Assembly: GCA_030598885.1 (NCBI GenBank)
Contig: JAUVOZ010000058.1
Coordinates: 1-10,721, forward strand
DNA from: Anaerolineae bacterium
GTDB taxonomy: Bacteria > Chloroflexota > Anaerolineae > Anaerolineales > E44-bin32
Length of the DNA stretch: 10,721 bases
Direction: 5' to 3'
Both the position numbers and the translations under genes were made by a program. Below, piece by piece: positions 5,206 through 10,721 of this stretch; positions within the stretch are counted from its first letter, which is position 1, and each line of letters begins with the position of its first letter. The notes beneath the pieces are model-generated. The model was not told the DNA's origin. It did no database searches and worked only from the letters and a program-made list of their open reading frames with translations.

Positions 5206-6588
5206 TTGAAAACGGTGGATGCAGTTCTAATTGGGGCTGGACAGCGTGGCGCGAATGACTATGCACCTTTCGCCCTTCGCCATCCTGACCAACTGCGTTT
5301 CGTCGCCGTGGCTGAACCTTCCCCCAAACGTCGTGCGCGATTCGCCCTCCAGCACCACATACCGCTTGAGAACCAATTTGTGAGCTGGGAAGCTCTGTTC
5401 GCTTGCACTCAGATGGCACAGGCAGCCATAATTTGCACTCAAGACCAAATGCATGTCGGACCTGCCTTAGCTGCCCTGCGAGCAGGTTACGATGTGCTAC
5501 TGGAAAAGCCCGTCGCAACAACTCGTGAGGGATGTCGTCAGGTTGTATCAGCCGCGGCTGAATTGGGTCGACAGTTGCATGTGTGTCACGTATTACGCTA
5601 TACACGCCACTTCCAAACCATGCGCCAGATTCTCCAATCGGGTGTTCTAGGCCAAATCATCAACTTGGATCATCGGGAGAACGTTTCATGGTGGCATATG
5701 TCGCATAGCTTTGTGCGCGGCTCATGGGCAAACATCGCTGAGAGCTGCCCGCTGATCTTAACCAAGTGCTGTCACGATTTTGATATCCTCTTGTGGATGC
5801 TGGAGCGTAAGTGTGAACGTTTGAGCAGCGTTGGTAAATTAGTGCACTTCCGCTCTGAAAACGCACCAGCCAACGCTCCCGAACGCTGCCTCGACGGCTG
5901 TCCCGCCAGTGAAACTTGCCCATTTTACGCTCCCTTCATATATGTGGATTTGTTGCCACTTTGGCGTAATGTTGCTGAAACTTCTACCGGCTGGGCTCAC
6001 CTTGTAATGCAAGCGCAACTGCGTGCACCTGGGCTAGTTAAAGCTCTAGGTACTGTCGCTCCGGTCATGCGTCAGATTAATGAGTACCGCGGCTGGCCAC
6101 TATCTGTTGTGACCCTAGACCCGACACCGGAATCAGTGCTTGAAGCGCTGAAATCGGGACCTTACGGGCGATGCGTCTATCACTGCGGCAATGACGTGGT
6201 CGATCACCAGGTCGTGTTAATGCAATTTGAAGGTGATATTTCGGTCACCCTCACCATGCATGGTCATTCTCATGTCGAAGGTCGCAGCACCCGCATCGAA
6301 GGTTCACACGGCCAATTACAGGCTTTCTTCGGACTGGGGGGATCGTGGATTGAAGTCCATGAACATCGCAGTGGCCGATCCACTCGCCATGACACTACTT
6401 CGGAGGTTGGCGCTGCGCATGGAGGTGGCGATGAGGGGTTGATAGCAGCTTTCGTTTATAGTATTCGAGAAGGGAGGATCCAGCTGGCCTCGGAGCTTGC
6501 CCAACAAGCCCTAGAAAGTCACTTAATCGCGTTTGCGGCTGAGGATGCTCGCTTAGGGGGACAAGTAGTTTCGACAAATAAGCTTTGA
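5206..6588 (+). CDS. Gfo/Idh/MocA family NAD(P)-dependent oxidoreductase
   Basis: 460 residues. The N-terminal Rossmann fold carries GAGQRG (10-15), an acidic strand end at AVAEPS (34-39), and the family hallmark EKP at 100-102, whose lysine normally contacts substrate and nicotinamide. The C-terminal alpha/beta domain has KCCHDFDILLWML (187-199), where His190 and Asp193 take the place of the usual catalytic DxxxH-type residues. A cysteine group, CLDGCPASETCPF (228-240), follows; I have seen similar clusters in one long subfamily and it may bind a metal. Members oxidise or epimerise sugars and related polyols; the substrate is not readable here. There is no signal peptide, so it is cytosolic. 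TTG is chosen as start because AGGCGA precedes it at suitable distance and the Rossmann strand begins at once; GTG at 5215 is the alternative. It lies 25 bases after the VIT-like gene and 47 before the GH116 gene. Confidence 0.9.
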   Translation: MKTVDAVLIGAGQRGANDYAPFALRHPDQLRFVAVAEPSPKRRARFALQHHIPLENQFVSWEALFACTQMAQAAIICTQDQMHVGPALAALRAGYDVLLEKPVATTREGCRQVVSAAAELGRQLHVCHVLRYTRHFQTMRQILQSGVLGQIINLDHRENVSWWHMSHSFVRGSWANIAESCPLILTKCCHDFDILLWMLERKCERLSSVGKLVHFRSENAPANAPERCLDGCPASETCPFYAPFIYVDLLPLWRNVAETSTGWAHLVMQAQLRAPGLVKALGTVAPVMRQINEYRGWPLSVVTLDPTPESVLEALKSGPYGRCVYHCGNDVVDHQVVLMQFEGDISVTLTMHGHSHVEGRSTRIEGSHGQLQAFFGLGGSWIEVHEHRSGRSTRHDTTSEVGAAHGGGDEGLIAAFVYSIREGRIQLASELAQQALESHLIAFAAEDARLGGQVVSTNKL

Positions 6589-6622
6589 TCACAATTATCA
6601 CTCATAACCATGAGAGGTTCAC

Positions 6623-6632
6623 AAGGAAAGGG
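6623..6632 (+). promoter_or_regulatory. Ribosome-binding site fixing the GH116 start
   Basis: AAGGAAAGGG ends 3 bases before ATG 6636, with its AAGGA core 8 bases from the ATG. The same frame is open upstream to a TTG at 6585, overlapping the oxidoreductase stop, but that TTG has no ribosome-binding site and the extra 17 residues do not look like GH116 sequence. Confidence 0.6.
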
Positions 6633-6635
6633 AAA

Positions 6636-9125
6636 ATGAATCATCCGCCGGTCATCATTCCTGAAGCAGCTTGGCAACGACGATTTGATCAACAGTTGGA
6701 AAAAAAGGTTCGACCCAGCAATCCATTAACCGCACGTAGATTGATCAAAATGCTCCCGATGATCTTGCGATTGAGATCCCAATTGAAACGCGACAAGGCC
6801 GAAGGTCGCGAACCGATGATTGATCCCTTCACCTCACTTCGCCCTGGTCCTAATATGGGCGTTCCGTTGGGAGGCATAGGCTGCGGCAGCATAACCCGCG
6901 GCTGGCGCGGTGATTTCAGACGCTGGCAACTCCGACCAGGCATCTACCATTACCATCCAGTATTCGCAGATCAATTCTCTGTCTATGCGCAATTTCAGGG
7001 AGAACAACCACACGCTCAGACACTCTTCCCAGGACATCCACAAGACGGGAACTTGACCAGTTGGGGTTGGGATCTGAACACCGAGTGTGCAACTTATTAT
7101 GGGCTATTCCCACGAGCATGGACGGTTTATGAGCATCCAGTACCAGACATACGTTTGACATGCCGGCAAATCTCTCCCGTTATCCCACATAACTACCGCG
7201 AGAGCTCATACCCGGCAGGAATATTTGTGTGGACGATCCAAAACCTCTCCCAAAAGCAAGCGACGATCGGTCTGATGCTGACTTTCCAAAATGGTATCGG
7301 ATCCGCCAATGATATGGCGGGAGGGCACTTCAATGAGCCATTCCGAACTACCTCGGTTGATGACGACGGAGTGAAACGGGAAGTAGTTGGGGTTGCGCTC
7401 CATCACACTCACCGCCAAACCAAAGTTCTTGAGGATGGCCAGTCGCCAACCACCCGAGAAGTCTTCGAGGACCCACTTACATTTGCCATCGCAGCTGAAA
7501 CGCAACCCGATCTGCAGGTGAGCTATCGCACATGCTTCCTCACGACAGACGATGGCGCGGAGCTGTGGGCTGACTTTGCGCAGGACGGTAAGCTGGAGAA
7601 CATCGATGAAGCCAGATTCTCAACCAAAGGTGAGGCGATTGGCGCAGCTTTGGCTCTTACAGTGGAATTGCCACCAGGAGGCTCGCGTGAGGTGGCCTAT
7701 TCTTTGGCGTGGGATATGCCTTTGGTCCGATCTGGCATGGGGACGAAATACTATCGCCGGTACACCCAGTTCTACGGTCAAGATGGGGAAGCGGCACCAG
7801 CTATTGCCCGTGATGCATTGATCAACTACCCATCCTGGGAAGCCGAGATCGAGGCTTGGCAGAAGCCGATTCTCGACGATCCTGAATTGCCAACTTGGTA
7901 CAAGACCGCGCTTTTTAATGAACTCTATTACCTTGTCGATGGTGGAACACTTTGGGTATATCGAGCAGACGAAGAAGATCCCTGGCGAGATGACATTGGA
8001 CGCTTCGCCTATCTCGAGGGCCATGAATATCGTATGTACAACACATACGACGTTCATTTCTACGCTTCATTTGCCTTGAACATGCTGTGGCCGAGACTTG
8101 AACTAAGCCTCCAACGTGACATCGCACAGTGCGTAAGGACAGACTATCCTGAACAGCATTATTTGCTTAGCACGGGTAAATTAAGTCCACGTAAAATGCG
8201 TAGCATCGTGCCGCATGACATCGGCGCTCCGGGTGAAGATCCATGGATAAAAGTGAACGCCTATAACCTCCACGATTCAGGTCGCTGGAAGGATCTCATC
8301 CCAAAATTCGTCTTACAGGTTTACCGCGATTATATTGCTACTGGCGATAAATACTTCGTCGCCGACGTATGGGATGCTGTGTACGAAGCAATTGAGTATA
8401 TAAAGCAATTTGATAAGGATGACGATGGGCTGATTGAAAACGAGGGGATCCCCGATCAGACTTATGATGTATGGTCGGTAACCGGAGCCAGTGCTTATAC
8501 TGGCGGGCTTTGGCTGGCCTGTCTTAGCGCGGCTGCAGAAATGGCCGAAATGTTGGGCGAGGACGAGCAAGCCAGAATATACCGTGAGATCTACTCAAGA
8601 GGATCGATTGCATACGAAGATAAACTTTGGAATGGTCAGTACTACAACTACGATAGCAGTGACAGCAACTATTACAACAGCATCATGGCCGACCAACTCG
8701 CTGGGCATTGGTACGCACGAGCCTGCGACTTGCCACCCATCGTCCAGCCGGATCATGCTCGCAGCGCGCTAACAACTATATATAAGTTCAATGTTAGCCG
8801 ATTTCATGATGGTGAGATGGGGGCGGTAAATGGTATGCTGCCAGATGGACGGGTTGATAAAACAAGTATTCAATCTCAGGAAGTGTGGACAGGAACGACT
8901 TACGCCGTCGCAGCTGCGATGCTTCAGGAGGGATTGAAAGAGGAAGCATTTGCGACGGCGAAGGGCATCTACGAGATGACCTATCATAAGCTGGGCTATT
9001 GGTTTCAGACACCTGAAGCCTGGGATAAGAATGGGAATTACCGTTCCCTGGCTTACATGCGTCCGCTGGCAATCTGGGCAATACAGTGGGCCTGGGAGCG
9101 ACTTAAGTCGAAAACAAGTTCCTGA
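6636..9125 (+). CDS. GH116 family beta-glycosidase (GBA2-like glucosylceramidase/beta-glucosidase)
   Basis: 829 residues from ATG 6636. Two domains match non-lysosomal glucosylceramidase GBA2 and archaeal/bacterial GH116 enzymes. The N-terminal beta-sandwich (GBA2_N) starts with MGVPLGGIGCGSITRGWRGDF (74-94). The C-terminal alpha/alpha barrel (DUF608) holds FNELYYLVDGGTLW (427-440), whose Glu429 is the expected nucleophile, and GIPDQTYDVWSVTGASAY (604-621), in which Asp607 is the likely acid/base. The closing MGAVNGMLPDGRVDK, QSQEVWTG, FQTPEAW and YRSLAYMRPLAIWA stretches are also strongly GBA2-like. GH116 members retain the anomeric configuration and cleave beta-glucosides, beta-xylosides or GlcNAc conjugates, so the substrate is open. 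No signal peptide or membrane helix is seen, so the enzyme acts inside the cell on imported glycosides or membrane glycolipids. It follows the oxidoreductase by 47 bases, supporting a joint sugar pathway. Confidence 0.95.
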   Translation: MNHPPVIIPEAAWQRRFDQQLEKKVRPSNPLTARRLIKMLPMILRLRSQLKRDKAEGREPMIDPFTSLRPGPNMGVPLGGIGCGSITRGWRGDFRRWQLRPGIYHYHPVFADQFSVYAQFQGEQPHAQTLFPGHPQDGNLTSWGWDLNTECATYYGLFPRAWTVYEHPVPDIRLTCRQISPVIPHNYRESSYPAGIFVWTIQNLSQKQATIGLMLTFQNGIGSANDMAGGHFNEPFRTTSVDDDGVKREVVGVALHHTHRQTKVLEDGQSPTTREVFEDPLTFAIAAETQPDLQVSYRTCFLTTDDGAELWADFAQDGKLENIDEARFSTKGEAIGAALALTVELPPGGSREVAYSLAWDMPLVRSGMGTKYYRRYTQFYGQDGEAAPAIARDALINYPSWEAEIEAWQKPILDDPELPTWYKTALFNELYYLVDGGTLWVYRADEEDPWRDDIGRFAYLEGHEYRMYNTYDVHFYASFALNMLWPRLELSLQRDIAQCVRTDYPEQHYLLSTGKLSPRKMRSIVPHDIGAPGEDPWIKVNAYNLHDSGRWKDLIPKFVLQVYRDYIATGDKYFVADVWDAVYEAIEYIKQFDKDDDGLIENEGIPDQTYDVWSVTGASAYTGGLWLACLSAAAEMAEMLGEDEQARIYREIYSRGSIAYEDKLWNGQYYNYDSSDSNYYNSIMADQLAGHWYARACDLPPIVQPDHARSALTTIYKFNVSRFHDGEMGAVNGMLPDGRVDKTSIQSQEVWTGTTYAVAAAMLQEGLKEEAFATAKGIYEMTYHKLGYWFQTPEAWDKNGNYRSLAYMRPLAIWAIQWAWERLKSKTSS

Positions 9126-9207
9126 TCGGATTACAACGATGAGTGCACTGAAAAAACTACTATCGAGGAGTGGCGTCAACGATAAATATTGATTAAGGTG
9201 GTCAAGA

Positions 9208-9735
9208 ATGACGAAATTATCAACCGGGTACATTCATGTTTACACCGGAGACGGCAAGGGGAAAACCTGTGCCGCGCTGGGCTTGGCGTTACGGGCTTCA
9301 GGTCACGGAATGCAAACCTATATTGGTCAATTCATGAAAGGTACGCATTACGGGGAACTGGAGGCGCTGAAAGAGAACCCGCTTATCATCATTGAGCAAT
9401 ATGGTGGTGAACGCTGTATTCGCAAGGAAGAGGTTACCCGTGAGCATATAGACCAAGCCCTCGCTGGCCTGGAGCGTGCTCGGGAGGCAATGCTCTCAGG
9501 TCGCTACGACATTGTGGTGTTGGATGAAGTCAATGTGGCGATTTGGTTCGATCTGCTGACTGTAGAGGAGGTGCTTGCATTTCTCGAACAGCGACCGAGT
9601 AATGTAGAGTTGATCCTTACCGGGCGTCGTGCGCCAGTGGAGCTTATCATCCAAGCCGATTTGGTGACCGAAATGATAGAGGTGAAGCACTATTATCAAC
9701 AGGGCTTATCCGCTCGAAATGGGATTGAACAGTAA
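9208..9735 (+). CDS. cobO: Cob(I)yrinic acid a,c-diamide / cob(I)alamin adenosyltransferase, CobO/BtuR type
   Basis: 175 residues, typical for the CobA/CobO/BtuR family, which transfers the 5'-deoxyadenosyl group of ATP to Co(I) corrinoids to make adenosylcobalamin, in synthesis or salvage. The P-loop GDGKGKT is at 14-20, the Walker B-like strand DIVVLDEVNVA at 101-111, LTGRRAP at 137-143, and the end SARNGIEQ resembles the usual ARxGIEF-type tail. It differs clearly from the PduO and EutT types. AAGGTGG lies 6 bases before the ATG. It begins 82 bases after the GH116 stop; that gap shows no terminator. No other cobalamin gene is in the window, so whether it serves de novo synthesis or only salvage cannot be told. 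Confidence 0.93.
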   Translation: MTKLSTGYIHVYTGDGKGKTCAALGLALRASGHGMQTYIGQFMKGTHYGELEALKENPLIIIEQYGGERCIRKEEVTREHIDQALAGLERAREAMLSGRYDIVVLDEVNVAIWFDLLTVEEVLAFLEQRPSNVELILTGRRAPVELIIQADLVTEMIEVKHYYQQGLSARNGIEQ

Positions 9736-9796
9736 GCATCATCAAGTTTGCGGGATTTGGGTAGATCAAGCACAGTTTGGACAAGGATGGTGATGG

Positions 9797-10561
9797 ATGG
9801 ATTCCACGGTTGGTTTTGCATTACTACTCTCTGCACTGGCTGGATTATCCACAACCATTGGTAGTTTGTTGAGCCTTCTTGTCCGTAAGCCGGGCCCACG
9901 GTTCATGGCGATTTCTTTGGGATTCTCCGGTGGGGTGATGATCTTGGTCTCATTCGTCGAGTTGCTACAAGCTAGTATCGAGTCAATTGGCTTCACCCCG
10001 GCCCACATCGCTTTCTTTGGCGGGATGGTGGTGATGTTCATTATTGACGAACTTATTCCGCATGAATATATAGCCGAACATCAACACCCCAATGCAGGTA
10101 TGGGCCAGGAACGATTGCTCAAGACGGGCTTATTCGTAGCGCTCGGTATCGGCATTCACAACATACCTGAGGGGATGGTTTCCTTCGCGGCCGCACTGAA
10201 GGACCCCTCATTAGGTATAGCCATCGCGATCGCGATAGCTTTGCACAATATTCCTGAGGGAATTTCAGTGGCGATGCCGATTTATGCAGCCACCGGTAGC
10301 CGGCGTAAAGCTTTCCTCTGGTCATTTCTGTCAGGTGTAGCAGAGCCAATCGGCGCTTTATTGGCAGCGATTGTGTTGTCGCCGTTTCTCAACCAAACAG
10401 TGCTGGGCTATATGCTTGCAGCAGTGGCGGGGATTATGGTGTTCATTTCGCTTGACGAACTTGTACCAGTGTCCCGTTCATTGAGTGAGGAGCATATTTC
10501 CATTGTGGGCGTCGTTGTGGGAATGATCGTTATGGCCATCAGCCTGGGGATTTTGCGATAG
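9797..10561 (+). CDS. ZIP family divalent metal transporter (ZupT/GufA-like)
   Basis: 254 residues, usual for bacterial ZIP proteins, which import Zn2+ and often Fe2+ or Mn2+. About eight hydrophobic segments are visible. The two metal-site helices carry HNIPEG twice, at 121-126 and 150-155, and GVAEPIGA (180-187) adds Glu183, together the classic binuclear site. Acidic motifs DELIPHE (84-90) and DELVP (220-224) lie at loop borders, with a short His-containing loop EHQHPNAGM (94-102) between segments three and four. AAGGA stands 9 bases before the ATG. It starts 61 bases after cobO. The TAG stop (10559-10561) falls inside the first copy of a repeat element, so the original C-terminus might have been slightly altered, although GILR is a normal-looking end. 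Confidence 0.92.
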   Translation: MDSTVGFALLLSALAGLSTTIGSLLSLLVRKPGPRFMAISLGFSGGVMILVSFVELLQASIESIGFTPAHIAFFGGMVVMFIIDELIPHEYIAEHQHPNAGMGQERLLKTGLFVALGIGIHNIPEGMVSFAAALKDPSLGIAIAIAIALHNIPEGISVAMPIYAATGSRRKAFLWSFLSGVAEPIGALLAAIVLSPFLNQTVLGYMLAAVAGIMVFISLDELVPVSRSLSEEHISIVGVVVGMIVMAISLGILR

Positions 10562-10622
10562 CCTGCGCCTCGCACCTTAAAGGGTGCGGCTACAACGTTG
10601 ATCTTCCAATGGGACCCCAACC
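10559..10622. repeat. Palindromic intergenic repeat, copy 1
   Basis: 64 bases sharing 54 identical positions with the copy at 10658-10721. It starts with TAGCCTGCGCCTCGCACC, so the ZIP stop codon is its first three bases. Inside it CGCACC (10571-10576) pairs with GGTGCG (10583-10588), a short hairpin with TTAAAG between. Its right arm GCGGCTACAA (10586-10595) is intact. With no T-run it is a poor classical terminator, but it may still end or stabilise the upstream transcript. Confidence 0.75.
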
Positions 10623-10641
10623 TCCACTCGCTCATCGTATC

Positions 10642-10721
10642 TTGTAGCCGCTGGCTTTAGCCTGCGCCTCGCACCCTAAAGGGTACGGCGATAAGGTTGG
10701 TTTTCCAATAGGATCACAACC
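10642..10721. repeat. Palindromic intergenic repeat, copy 2 (with left arm)
   Basis: The core at 10658-10721 repeats copy 1, 99 bases downstream, at about 84 percent identity. In front of it is a left arm TTGTAGCCGC (10642-10651), the exact reverse complement of the right arm GCGGCTACAA in copy 1, then GGCTTTAGCC (10653-10662), itself a small palindrome. The right arm of copy 2 is degraded (ACGGCGATAA). The inner stem CGCACCC/GGGTACG has one mismatch. The matching ends at the window edge, so the element may continue. It resembles dispersed non-coding palindromes of environmental bacteria; no transposase is visible. Confidence 0.7.

Noticed and set aside
6585..6635. N-terminal extension of the GH116 protein from a TTG that overlaps the oxidoreductase stop
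   Set aside because: No ribosome-binding site and no family-like sequence, whereas ATG 6636 follows AAGGAAAGGG.
9139..9192. 17-codon frame (MSALKKLLSRSGVNDKY) between GH116 and cobO
   Set aside because: No clear ribosome-binding site or recognisable motif; frames this short are expected by chance.
10223..10236. 14-base palindrome of alternating ATCGCG containing GCGATCGC, like the cyanobacterial HIP1 motif
   Set aside because: It lies in the ZIP coding sequence where the protein reads AIAIAIA; alternating Ala and Ile codons explain it and there is a single occurrence.

Overview
The window reads like the chromosome of a free-living bacterium with mid-range base composition. The mix of genes is what I would expect from a Chloroflexota (Anaerolineae-like) lineage: a COG3375-type acetyltransferase, an NDUFA9-like atypical SDR, a zinc-ribbon/ScpA pair, GH116, and a DUF211/VIT pair of archaeal flavour. 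That assignment is an inference from gene content; no rRNA or marker phylogeny is available here. I see no tRNA, rRNA, CRISPR array, prophage or transposase gene.

Layout. (1) Positions 1-2208, minus strand: a GNAT-type acetyltransferase cut by the window edge, an atypical SDR 3 bases upstream of it (a two-gene operon), a 244-base gap holding a REP-like inverted repeat, then a canonical thioredoxin. (2) Positions 2209-2351: divergent promoter region with an extended -10. (3) Positions 2352-3584, plus strand: a tail-anchored zinc-ribbon protein followed after 3 bases by the condensin kleisin scpA, with no scpB behind it. (4) Positions 3548-3952, minus strand: a VanZ-like membrane protein whose 3' end overlaps the scpA 3' end by 37 bases. 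(5) Positions 3953-10561, plus strand: a doubtful small ORF, a DUF211 protein, a VIT1/CCC1-like membrane protein, a Gfo/Idh/MocA oxidoreductase, a large GH116 glycosidase, a cobalamin adenosyltransferase and a ZIP metal transporter. (6) Positions 10559-10721: two diverged copies of a palindromic intergenic repeat, the first of which contains the ZIP stop codon.

How genes may work together. The oxidoreductase and the GH116 enzyme both lack signal peptides and are closely spaced, so they plausibly act in one cytosolic route that hydrolyses a glucoside and oxidises a sugar. DUF211 and the VIT-like protein recur together in archaea, as I recall, and are a good candidate for an uncharacterised metal-handling pair. 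The cobalamin and ZIP genes follow on the same strand, but a shared function is not shown. No clearly new multi-gene system such as defence or a mobile element is present. The best leads are the DUF211/VIT module with its hairpin leader, the oxidoreductase/GH116 pair and the terminal repeats.
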